Source: Beijerinckiaceae bacterium | GTDB lineage: Bacteria; Pseudomonadota; Alphaproteobacteria; Rhizobiales; Beijerinckiaceae | Length of the DNA stretch: 64,000 nucleotides | Assembly: GCA_947370975.1 (NCBI GenBank) | Contig: CANBNG010000003.1 | Span: forward strand, 62,001 to 126,000 | Reading direction: 5' to 3' | Shown: positions 16,952 through 24,603 of the stretch, one piece after another | Position numbering within the stretch: the stretch's first letter is position 1 | Layout: each line of letters begins with the position of its first letter | The notes under the pieces: generated by a model | Database searches by the model: none | Seen by the model: the letters and a program-made list of their open reading frames with translations, nothing else | Told to the model about the DNA's origin: nothing | Position numbers and translations under genes: made by a program

Positions 16952-17965
16952 ATGAAACAGATCACGATCACGGGCGGGAATATCAGCTTCTCCTGCGAGG
17001 ATGACGATACGGTGCTGCGCGCGGCGCTGCGCGCGGGCCTCGGCTTTCCTTACGAATGCAATGTCGGCTCCTGTGGCAATTGCCGTTTCGAACTCGTCGA
17101 AGGCGAAGTCGAACATGAGCGCAAGGATTCGCCCGCCTATACGGAGCGCGATGTGCAGCGCAAGCGATGGCTCGGATGCCAGGCCAAGCCTCACAGCGAT
17201 TGCACCGTGAAGGTGCGCCTCACCGATCATTACAAGCCCCAGATCCTGCCGGTGAAGACGGCCGGCACGCTGACTGAAATTCTCGACCACACGCATGACA
17301 TCCGCGAGTTCCGTTTCACGCTCTCGCAGCCCGTGATGTTCCTGCCCGGCCAATATGCGCTTCTCAGCGTGGCGGGCGTTGAAGGCGCACGCGCCTATTC
17401 GATGGGCAACATCACCACCGACGGCAAGGAATGGCATTTCCAGATCAAGCGCGTGCCCAATGGCGCGTGCACGGGTCAGCTGTTTGATGCGATGAAGGTC
17501 GGCGAGACAATCGGCCTCGATGGTCCCTATGGCATGGCCTATCTGCGCGAAGATTCACCGCGCGACATTCTCTGCCTGGCCGGTGGTTCGGGCCTCTCGC
17601 CCATGGTCTCGATCACGCGCGGCATGGCGGCAAGCGACAAGCTCAAGGGCCGCAAGCTGCACTTCATCTATGGCGGCCGCGCGGCGCGCGACATTTGCGG
17701 CGAGCCGATGCTGAAAGAACTGCCGGGCTTTGGCACGGATATTCTCTACCATCCGGCAATCTCCATGCCCGATCCCGACAATCCCGACGCCTGGCCGGGC
17801 CTCACGGGCTTTGTGCATGACATTGCCGCCGAGATGTTTGGCGACAAGCTCAAGGACATGGAAATCTATTTCGCCGGTCCGCCCGCGATGGGCGATGCGG
17901 TGATGAAGCTGATCGTGGAAAAGAAGATCCCGCCAGCACAGGTGCACTTCGACCAGTTTTATTGA
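16952..17965 (+). CDS. ferredoxin-FAD-NAD(P)H reductase component of the oxygenase
   Basis: A 337-residue modular reductase. Residues 1-95 form a plant-type [2Fe-2S] domain with CNVGSCGNC and the distal LGCQAKP. Next is the FAD domain (RAYSMGN), then the NAD(P) domain with LAGGSGLSPMVS and YFAGPPAMGDAV. It would take electrons from NAD(P)H and pass them to the Rieske ferredoxin or oxygenase. ATG 16952 is used; the upstream frame overlaps the IclR gene. An interspersed palindromic repeat starts 10 bp after its stop. Confidence 0.9.
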   Translation: MKQITITGGNISFSCEDDDTVLRAALRAGLGFPYECNVGSCGNCRFELVEGEVEHERKDSPAYTERDVQRKRWLGCQAKPHSDCTVKVRLTDHYKPQILPVKTAGTLTEILDHTHDIREFRFTLSQPVMFLPGQYALLSVAGVEGARAYSMGNITTDGKEWHFQIKRVPNGACTGQLFDAMKVGETIGLDGPYGMAYLREDSPRDILCLAGGSGLSPMVSITRGMAASDKLKGRKLHFIYGGRAARDICGEPMLKELPGFGTDILYHPAISMPDPDNPDAWPGLTGFVHDIAAEMFGDKLKDMEIYFAGPPAMGDAVMKLIVEKKIPPAQVHFDQFY

Positions 17966-17975
17966 TCGCCAGACT

Positions 17976-18061
17976 CGTCATTGCGAGCGTAGCGAAGCAA
18001 TCCAGAATCCACACGTGAGGCCAAGATGGATTGCTTCGTCGCTTTGCTCCTCGCAATGACG
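17976..18061. repeat. interspersed palindromic repeat, copy 1 (complete)
   Basis: The outer arms CGTCATTGCGAG and CTCGCAATGACG are perfect inverse complements, and inner arms GAAGCAATCCA / TGGATTGCTTC pair as well, enclosing about 20 unique bases. Shorter or diverged copies lie at 19146 and 20352. It sits between two co-directional genes and could fold in the mRNA. Confidence 0.85.
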
Positions 18062-18094
18062 AACTCAAAGACAACACGATAAAGGGAAACGCCC

Positions 18095-19081
18095 ATGTCC
18101 AGACTCAACCTCTCGCTCGCGTGCTGGAACTACGACCGCACACGCGCCCTGCAAGACGGCTCGGTGAAGCCCGATGGCATCGACCTCAACTATCTCGACA
18201 TGCCGGTGGAAGAGACCTTCTTCCGCATGGTCCGCCATCAGGAATTCGACGTCGCTGAAATGTCGCTGTCATCCTACACGGTGTCGCTGTTCAAGGATCC
18301 GCAGCCCTTCATCGCGATCCCCGTCTTCCCGTCGCGCTTCTTCCGTCATTCGTGCATTTTCGTCAGCGCGAAATCCAACATCAAGACGCCGAAGGATCTC
18401 ATCGGCAAGCGCATCGGCGTGCCTGAATATCAGATGACCGCGCCGGTCTGGATTCGCGGCATCCTGTCGGATCATTATGGCGTGCCGGTCGACAGCGTCA
18501 CCTATCTGACTGGCGGCGAAGAAGAGCCCGGCCGGCCCGAGAAGCAGAAGCTCGATCTGCCCGCCAACATCAAGGTCGAGTCGATCCCGCAGGACAAGAC
18601 GCTGTCGCAAATGCTGCGCGACGGCGAGATCGACGCCTTCCACACCGCCCGCGCGCCCTCGACGCTCGATGGCATCAAGGTGCTGCGCCTGTTTGAAAAC
18701 TATCCGGAAGTCGAGCGCGAATATTATCGCAAGACGAAGATCTTCCCGATCATGCACACGGTCGCGATCCGTCGCGAGCTTTACGAGAAGAACCGCTGGA
18801 TCGCGCAGGCCCTGTTCAAGGCCTTCCATGAATCGCAGCGCCGCACCTATGAAGACCTCAAGGAAACCGCAGCCCTGAAAGCCATGCTGCCCTGGCTCAA
18901 CGCCGTCATCGACGAGACGCGCCGCGAGATGGGCGATGATTACTGGGCCTATGGCATCGACAAGAACCGCGAAACGCTGAACACATTCCTGCGCTATCAT
19001 TACGAGCAGGGCCTCTCCAAGCGCCTCCTCAAGCCCGAAGAACTCTTCGCGCCCGAGACGCTGGAAGCGTTCAAGATCTGA
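18095..19081 (+). CDS. 4,5-dihydroxyphthalate decarboxylase-like protein (Pht5 family)
   Basis: A 328-residue cytoplasmic protein with the periplasmic-binding-protein fold but no signal peptide. It matches what I know of Pht5-type decarboxylases, with an N-terminal LACWNYDRTRAL and the segments MPVEETFFRMVRHQEFD, FVSAKSNIKTPKDLIGKRIG and DGEIDAFHTAR. Pht5 decarboxylates 4,5-dihydroxyphthalate to protocatechuate after the phthalate dioxygenase and diol dehydrogenase steps. No diol dehydrogenase is seen here. The same fold is used by NMT1/THI5-like ligand binders, so a binding-protein role is the main alternative. Confidence 0.75.
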   Translation: MSRLNLSLACWNYDRTRALQDGSVKPDGIDLNYLDMPVEETFFRMVRHQEFDVAEMSLSSYTVSLFKDPQPFIAIPVFPSRFFRHSCIFVSAKSNIKTPKDLIGKRIGVPEYQMTAPVWIRGILSDHYGVPVDSVTYLTGGEEEPGRPEKQKLDLPANIKVESIPQDKTLSQMLRDGEIDAFHTARAPSTLDGIKVLRLFENYPEVEREYYRKTKIFPIMHTVAIRRELYEKNRWIAQALFKAFHESQRRTYEDLKETAALKAMLPWLNAVIDETRREMGDDYWAYGIDKNRETLNTFLRYHYEQGLSKRLLKPEELFAPETLEAFKI

Positions 19082-19104
19082 CTGCACTGCAGCCTTGAAA
19101 TGAA

Positions 19105-19134
19105 AAACGCCGCCCACAAGGGCGGCGTTTTTTT
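19105..19134 (+). terminator. rho-independent terminator after the decarboxylase-like gene
   Basis: An 11-bp stem AAACGCCGCCC / GGGCGGCGTTT with an ACAA loop is followed by a run of T. It closes the plus-strand catabolic run. Confidence 0.95.
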
Positions 19135-19145
19135 GTGCCTGCACC

Positions 19146-19182
19146 CGTCATTGCGAGGAGGCAAGCGACGCGGCAATCCATC
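19146..19182. repeat. interspersed palindromic repeat, copy 2 (left half only)
   Basis: The left arm CGTCATTGCGAG and the following GCAATCCATC match the repeat at 17976, but the right arm is missing, so this is a truncated copy. Confidence 0.7.
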
Positions 19183-19212
19183 TTTCGCGCGCCATGGCGC
19201 TGGCTGCCCGCA

Positions 19213-20322
19213 TTACGGCTTGGGCGGCAGGGTCTCGAGTTCTTTCTCATAGGCTTCGGCCATGCGCGGCTCGAGGCCGTGGCGGGCCAGTGCGTCGCTG
19301 AACATGTCGCGCACCATTTTGGTCTCGTCGGCGTAATCGATCTGATAGCCGCCAACGCGGCGCGAGATCCACGACATCGGCACGCCTTGCGCGTTGCGCG
19401 GCGACCAGTTCTTGAAGGCGAGATAGCGGGCCGGGGTCGCCCCGGCATTGAAATGCTGATGGAACCAGGCATTGGGCGGCACGATCAAGGTGCCGGGCTT
19501 CCATTCATAGCGCTGGGGCTCGTCGCCCTCGGGCCACATCAGCGAATAGCCTTCGCCCGACAGCACGATCACATGCGCGCCGGGCCCATGGTGATGGGCT
19601 TTTTTATAGGTACCGACCGGGAACTGCGAAATATGGCTCGCCATGGCGCCGCGCGCCATGTTGAAGCGAATATGTCCGCCGCCCGCGCCCCGCTCCTTGG
19701 CCGTAATGAGAGGAAGATTGACGGCATCAGGCACGAAATTGGTCTTCAGCATGAAGCCGTCCGCATCGCCCTTGGCAGCGAAATAATCCGGCTCGCCCGC
19801 AAAGCGGTTGAGGAAGTCATAGCTGGTGTTGAAGACGAAATCGGGATCGCCATAAAGGTTGAGCACGGAGGGCAGATAGGTCACGCCGACATAGCGCGCG
19901 GGCTGCTGTCCCGAACCGTTGAAATGCTGATGCCAGCAATTGAGCGGAATGGCGAAGATCGCGCCCGCCTTCCATTCGAAGGTGATGCGCTGGCCCTTGT
20001 CGTTCCACACGGTCGTGGAGCCGCGGCCATCGAGCACGAGCACCATTTCATCATAGAGCTGACGACGCGGCGCGAGTTTGCCGCCCGGCCCGATCTCGCA
20101 GACGTAGCAATCGTTCGAGGTGCGCGAGGCTTCGTGATTGATGAAGACGCCCTTGCCGCCCCGTTCCCCCCACGGCTTCAGGTCGACGAGCTTCAGGTCG
20201 GGAACATAATGCGCGCTGATGATGTCGAGGCCCTGCTCGCGCACCCATTTCAGATAGGGAGTGTCTTTTTCAGTCGCGAACTTGTTCGCCATTTCAGTGG
20301 AAACAATGGCGTCCTTGGACAT
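19213..20322 (-). CDS. bicupin protein, copy A (dioxygenase-like)
   Basis: A 369-residue protein with two cupin barrels. The N-terminal cupin has VLVLDGRGSTTVWND and IPLNCWHQHFNGSG. The C-terminal cupin has KAHHHGPGAHVIVLSGEG and PPNAWFHQHFNAG, giving several metal-binding histidines. The layout resembles gentisate 1,2-dioxygenase-like bicupins, which cleave or modify aromatics with iron, but the substrate is unknown. It is a close paralogue of the gene upstream (20496-21617), sharing stretches such as INHEASRTSNDCYVCEI. I start at ATG 20322 (MSKDAIVS) to match that paralogue. Confidence 0.75.
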   Translation of the reverse strand: MSKDAIVSTEMANKFATEKDTPYLKWVREQGLDIISAHYVPDLKLVDLKPWGERGGKGVFINHEASRTSNDCYVCEIGPGGKLAPRRQLYDEMVLVLDGRGSTTVWNDKGQRITFEWKAGAIFAIPLNCWHQHFNGSGQQPARYVGVTYLPSVLNLYGDPDFVFNTSYDFLNRFAGEPDYFAAKGDADGFMLKTNFVPDAVNLPLITAKERGAGGGHIRFNMARGAMASHISQFPVGTYKKAHHHGPGAHVIVLSGEGYSLMWPEGDEPQRYEWKPGTLIVPPNAWFHQHFNAGATPARYLAFKNWSPRNAQGVPMSWISRRVGGYQIDYADETKMVRDMFSDALARHGLEPRMAEAYEKELETLPPKP

Positions 20323-20351
20323 GGCCGACCCTCCCTTTTGCGCCTCAGCGT

Positions 20352-20455
20352 CGTCATTGCGAGCGAAGCGAATATCCATCTTGATGACTGGCAGAAAAGC
20401 AGGGAGTCGCGCGCGTCAGATGGATTGCCGCGTCGCTTCGCTCCTCGCATTGACG
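20352..20455. repeat. interspersed palindromic repeat, copy 3 (complete, diverged)
   Basis: The left arm CGTCATTGCGAG and the right arm CTCGCATTGACG, with one mismatch relative to copy 1, enclose a longer, different centre. It lies in the promoter region of bicupin A. Confidence 0.8.
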
Positions 20456-20458
20456 AAG

Positions 20459-20490
20459 CAAAAAAAGGGCGGGGCCAAAGCCCCGCCCTT
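20459..20490 (-). terminator. rho-independent terminator after bicupin B
   Basis: On the minus strand an 11-bp stem (AAGGGCGGGGC / GCCCCGCCCTT, loop TTTG) is followed by T6. It ends the transcript carrying EutA, the ABC genes and bicupin B before bicupin A begins. Confidence 0.9.
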
Positions 20491-20495
20491 GAATA

Positions 20496-21617
20496 TTACG
20501 CGCCAGCCTTGGGCGGCAGCGACTCGAGCTCGGTCTTGTAAGCCTCGTCCATCGCAGGCGTGAGGCCGTTCTTGGACAGTTCGTTCGAGAACATGTCCCG
20601 GACAAGCGTGCTCTCATCGGCGTAATCGATCTGGTCGCCACCGATGCGGCGCGAGATCCAGGCCTTGGGCACGCCCTGCGCGTTACGCACGGAGACGACT
20701 TCGTGCTTGAACGCGAGATAGCGAGCAGGCGTCTTGCCGGTGTTGAAGTGCTGATGGAACCACATGTTGGGCGGCACGATCATGGTGCCGACTTCCCAAT
20801 CGTAGCGCTTGGGCTCGTCGCCCTCCGGCCACATCAGCGAATAGCCTTCACCCGACAGGATGATGACGTGCGCGCCCGGACCATGGCAATGGCCCTTCTT
20901 GTAGGTCCCGATCGGGAACTGCGAGATGTGGCTGTTCATCGAGCCCTTGGCCATATTGAAGCGGATGTGGCCACCGCCGGCGCCGCGCTCCTTGGCCGTG
21001 ATGAGCGGCAGGTTGACCGCGTCCGGCACGAGGTTGGTTTCGAGAAGGAGGCCCTTCTGTTCGCCCTTGTTGGAGAAGTAGTCGGGCTCGCCCGCAAAGC
21101 GCGTCTTGAAGTCATGCGCCGTGTTGAAGACGAAATCGATGTCTTCATACAGGTTGATGACCGGGGGCGCATTCGTCACGGAGACGAAGCGCGCCGGCTG
21201 CTGGCCCGAGCCGTTGAAGTGCTGATGCCAGGTGTTGAGCGGGATCGCGAAGAGCGCGCCGGCCTGCCATTCGAAGGTGATGCGCTTGCCTTCGTCATTC
21301 CAGACGGTCGTGGAACCACGGCCGTCGAGCACAAGGATCATTTCCTCGAAGAGCTGACGCTGGGGCTCGAGCTTCTTGCCCGGCGCGATTTCGCACACGT
21401 AGCAATCATTCGAGGTGCGCGAGGCTTCGTGGTTGATGTAGATGCCCTTGCCGCCGCGACGCGCCCAATCCTTCAGCTCCACCGTGCGCAGGTTCTGCAC
21501 ATAATGGGCGCCGATGATATCGAGGCCTTCAGCGCGGACCCAGCGCAGATAGGGAGTGTCTTTCTCGGTGGCGAATTTCTTCGCCATTTCGTCCGAGACG
21601 ATTGCGTCCTTTGCCAT
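20496..21617 (-). CDS. bicupin protein, copy B (dioxygenase-like)
   Basis: A 373-residue two-cupin protein, paralogous to copy A over its full length. It differs at a likely ligand cluster: KKGHCHGPGAHVIIL here against KKAHHHGPGAHVIVL in A. Both keep WHQHFNGSG and WFHQHFN. It lies 28 bp after the ABC ATPase gene in the same direction (minus), so it probably belongs to that operon, with a terminator after its stop. The protein is soluble with no signal peptide. The reaction is unknown; a ring-cleaving or carboxylate-modifying step is inferred from the locus. Confidence 0.75.
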   Translation of the reverse strand: MAKDAIVSDEMAKKFATEKDTPYLRWVRAEGLDIIGAHYVQNLRTVELKDWARRGGKGIYINHEASRTSNDCYVCEIAPGKKLEPQRQLFEEMILVLDGRGSTTVWNDEGKRITFEWQAGALFAIPLNTWHQHFNGSGQQPARFVSVTNAPPVINLYEDIDFVFNTAHDFKTRFAGEPDYFSNKGEQKGLLLETNLVPDAVNLPLITAKERGAGGGHIRFNMAKGSMNSHISQFPIGTYKKGHCHGPGAHVIILSGEGYSLMWPEGDEPKRYDWEVGTMIVPPNMWFHQHFNTGKTPARYLAFKHEVVSVRNAQGVPKAWISRRIGGDQIDYADESTLVRDMFSNELSKNGLTPAMDEAYKTELESLPPKAGA

Positions 21618-21644
21618 TTTTTTCTCCTTTGGCGTGTCCGGAAT

Positions 21645-22775
21645 TCAGGCTGCGGCGCGGGCGGAAGACTCTTCCGGAATCGCGACACATTTGTCGGGGT
21701 TGAGGCGGACATGGATCTGTTCGCCGATCGGTGTGCGCAGCGAGGGATGCGCGCGCGACAGAAGCATGAAATCGCCGATCTTGACTTGAAAGTCCACGAA
21801 ATCTCCGAGGAATACTTTCTGGTCCACAAGGCCCGATGTCAAATTCAGCGAGCTGCCCGAGGTGGTTGCCTCGTCTGAAAGCTCGACATCCTCGGGGCGG
21901 ATCGAAACCGTGACCCGCATATCGGGCTTGAGCTCGGAGTCCGTATGCACCAGCAGATCGCCTGCGGGGGTGCGCACATTCCAGCGGCCCGTTGCGCTGT
22001 CGATACCAAGCGCCACGCCGTCGATGAAATTCGTCGTGCCGATGAAGTCGGCGACGAATTTCGTGCGCGGGTGTTCATAGATCGTGCGCGGCGGGCCGAC
22101 CTGAACGATGCGGCCCTCGTTCATCACCGCGATTTCATGGCTGAGCGCAAGCGCCTCGCCCTGATCGTGGGTGACGTAGATGGTGGTGAGACCGAGTTCG
22201 CGCTGAATGCGCTTGAGCTCGAAACGCATGCGGTCGCGCAGCTTGGCATCGAGGTTGGACAGCGGCTCGTCGAGCAGGAGAAGTTCCGGCTCCATGACAA
22301 GCGCGCGGGCAAGCGCAAGGCGCTGCTGCTGGCCGCCCGAAAGCTTGGTTGCTTCGCGGTCGGCATATTGATCGAGCGCGACGGCGTGAAGCACGCGCAT
22401 CACCTTTTCGCGGATTGCCGATTTCGACAGCTTGGTCTTGCGCACCTCAAGCGGGAAGGCCGCATTGGCAAACACCGTCATGTGCGGCCAGATCGCGTAG
22501 GACTGGAACACCATGCCGAAATTGCGCTGGTTCGGCGGCACAAAAATCTTGCGCTCGGAGGAAAAGATCACCCGGCCATTGACCACGATCTCGCCGCTCA
22601 CCGGGCGCTCGAGCCCTGCGATGGAGCGCAGCGTTGTCGTCTTGCCGCAACCCGAGGGCCCGAGCAGGGTGAAGAACTTGCCAGCCGGCACTTCAAAAGT
22701 GACGTCCTGTGCAGCCTTCACGGCCGGGCCACGCTGGCTTGGATATTCGGTGTTGAGAGCCCTGACTGTAAGCAC
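21645..22775 (-). CDS. ABC transporter ATP-binding protein (FbpC/PotA type)
   Basis: A 376-residue ATPase with Walker A GPSGCGKTT, signature LSGGQQQRLALARAL and Walker B ELLLLDEPLSNLD. A C-terminal TOBE-like regulatory region (VSIRPEDVELSD) is typical of iron(III), polyamine or phosphonate importers. It energises the double permease encoded 22 bp upstream. No solute-binding protein for this system is present in the window. Confidence 0.9.
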   Translation of the reverse strand: MLTVRALNTEYPSQRGPAVKAAQDVTFEVPAGKFFTLLGPSGCGKTTTLRSIAGLERPVSGEIVVNGRVIFSSERKIFVPPNQRNFGMVFQSYAIWPHMTVFANAAFPLEVRKTKLSKSAIREKVMRVLHAVALDQYADREATKLSGGQQQRLALARALVMEPELLLLDEPLSNLDAKLRDRMRFELKRIQRELGLTTIYVTHDQGEALALSHEIAVMNEGRIVQVGPPRTIYEHPRTKFVADFIGTTNFIDGVALGIDSATGRWNVRTPAGDLLVHTDSELKPDMRVTVSIRPEDVELSDEATTSGSSLNLTSGLVDQKVFLGDFVDFQVKIGDFMLLSRAHPSLRTPIGEQIHVRLNPDKCVAIPEESSARAAA

Positions 22776-22797
22776 GTTTCCCCTCCCGGCCTTTTTT

Positions 22798-24543
22798 TTA
22801 GGTTTCTTTGACGCCGAACCGTTTGCCGATCCATTGCGCCAGCATCACGAAAACGAAGAGCGTCGCAATCAGCATAACGCCAAAAGCCGAGAGCTCCACA
22901 TATTGTCCATTCTGCCACATTTCCCAGATGACAATCGAGACCACTTCCGTGCCCGGGCTGTAGAGCAGGATCGAGCTCGACAATTCACGCACGGACACGA
23001 TGACGATGTAGATCCAGCCGGCCAGCAGGCCGGGTTTCAGAAGCGGCAGAACCACCCGGCGAAACACCGTGAACCAGGACGCGCCTGACATGGCGGCCGA
23101 TTCCTCCAGCTCCTTGTGGAGCTGGACCATGGAGGTTGTGTTGTAGCGCATGCCATAGGGCATGAAGCGCGTCACATAGGCGATGAACATGATCCAGATC
23201 GTGCCGTAGATGCCCCCGCCGATGTTGAGGTAGCAGACCATGATGGCCAGGCCCATGACGAGGCCCGGCAGGACCAGCGGCACGGAGGCCACATTGTCGA
23301 GCAGCCAGCGGCCCGGAATTTTCGTGCGCAGCACGATCCAGCAGACGATGGCGGTGAGCAGCATCACAGTCGTGGCGCTGCCGATCGACAGGATGAAACT
23401 GTTCCAGACCGCAGTGCCGACACTCGGATAATCGATCACCGTTTTATAGGCCGTCAGCGAGACGTTTTTCAGCGCCGCCATCGAGGGCACGCTGTAATAT
23501 TTCTGCAGCGAGGACCAGAGCAGCACGATGAAGGGCAGGATGACGACCAGCACTGCATAGAAAATGAAAATGCCGGCGGTCAGATATTTCCAGCGTCCGA
23601 GATCGATGGTGCGCGGACGAAAGCCCTTGCCGGTGACGGTGGAATATTTCCCCGCCTGGCCCGTGATGCGCGACTGCATGTAGATGCCGCCCATCGTGAT
23701 GACGAGCAGCGTAATGGCATAAGCCGCAGCCAGCCCGATATTGCTCGGATAGGAATGGATCGCGTCATAGATCGACGAGGTAAAGACCTGAATGCCGACG
23801 GGCAGGCCAAGCAGGGCCGGCACTTCAAAGGATTCGATCGAGCGCACGAACAAGATCAGGAACGAGGCCGCAACCGCAGGCCAGGCGAGCTTGAGCGTGA
23901 TGTTGCGGAAAATCTGGAACATGGATGCGCCGCTCATCATCGCCGATTCCTCGAGCGAGGGATCCATGGCGCGGAAGGCGGCCGTCATGAGCAGGAAGGC
24001 GATGGGCGCATAATGCAGGCCATCGACCCAGATCATGCCCGCCATCGAATAGATGTCGACATAAACCGTGTCGGTGCCAAACAGGCTTTGCAGCACGAGA
24101 TTGATGATGCCGATCTTCGGGCTCGCGAGCATGATCCACGAGACGACGAAGAGAATGCCGGGAATGATCAGCGGAATGATCGACAACGCATAGAACAGCG
24201 GCTTGAACGGCGTGTTTGTGCGCTCCGACATCCAGGCGAGACCCGTGCCGATGACCAGCGCGAGGACCGCCGTGCCGGCGGCAAATTGCACCGAGTTGGA
24301 AAAGAGCACCAGCGTTTCGGAGCTCGAATAGGCCTCGATGTAATTCTTCAGCGTCCAGACAGAGGGGACGCGCGCGGTCTGCGGCGTCTTGAAGCTCTGC
24401 CAGATGAGGAAGCCCAGCGGGATAAGCGCCAGCCAGGCCACTATCGAGACAACGCCGCCCATGATGAACCATTTCGGATCGGCTTTCACCGCCGGCTGGT
24501 CCTTCATGTCAGGGGCTTCTGTAACCGGCCTGATCGCTTCCAA
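22798..24543 (-). CDS. fused ABC transporter permease (FbpB-like, two permease units)
   Basis: A 581-residue membrane protein with about 12 hydrophobic segments and two EAA-type loops, EESAMMSGASMFQIFRNITL near the middle and EESAAMSGASWFTVFRRVVL near the end. Two permease units are therefore joined, as in FbpB-type importers of iron(III), thiamine or phosphonates. I propose TTG 24543 as start because GGAGG sits six bases upstream. ATG 24507 is an alternative, and the longer TTG 24603 lacks an RBS. Its gene follows the EutA-like gene and precedes the ATPase. Confidence 0.85.
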   Translation of the reverse strand: MEAIRPVTEAPDMKDQPAVKADPKWFIMGGVVSIVAWLALIPLGFLIWQSFKTPQTARVPSVWTLKNYIEAYSSSETLVLFSNSVQFAAGTAVLALVIGTGLAWMSERTNTPFKPLFYALSIIPLIIPGILFVVSWIMLASPKIGIINLVLQSLFGTDTVYVDIYSMAGMIWVDGLHYAPIAFLLMTAAFRAMDPSLEESAMMSGASMFQIFRNITLKLAWPAVAASFLILFVRSIESFEVPALLGLPVGIQVFTSSIYDAIHSYPSNIGLAAAYAITLLVITMGGIYMQSRITGQAGKYSTVTGKGFRPRTIDLGRWKYLTAGIFIFYAVLVVILPFIVLLWSSLQKYYSVPSMAALKNVSLTAYKTVIDYPSVGTAVWNSFILSIGSATTVMLLTAIVCWIVLRTKIPGRWLLDNVASVPLVLPGLVMGLAIMVCYLNIGGGIYGTIWIMFIAYVTRFMPYGMRYNTTSMVQLHKELEESAAMSGASWFTVFRRVVLPLLKPGLLAGWIYIVIVSVRELSSSILLYSPGTEVVSIVIWEMWQNGQYVELSAFGVMLIATLFVFVMLAQWIGKRFGVKET

Positions 24544-24603
24544 GATATTCCTCCGCTGGCGCCCCTCTTTAAAACGAAGGGCTTTCCAAGTCCTGCGCGC
24601 CAA

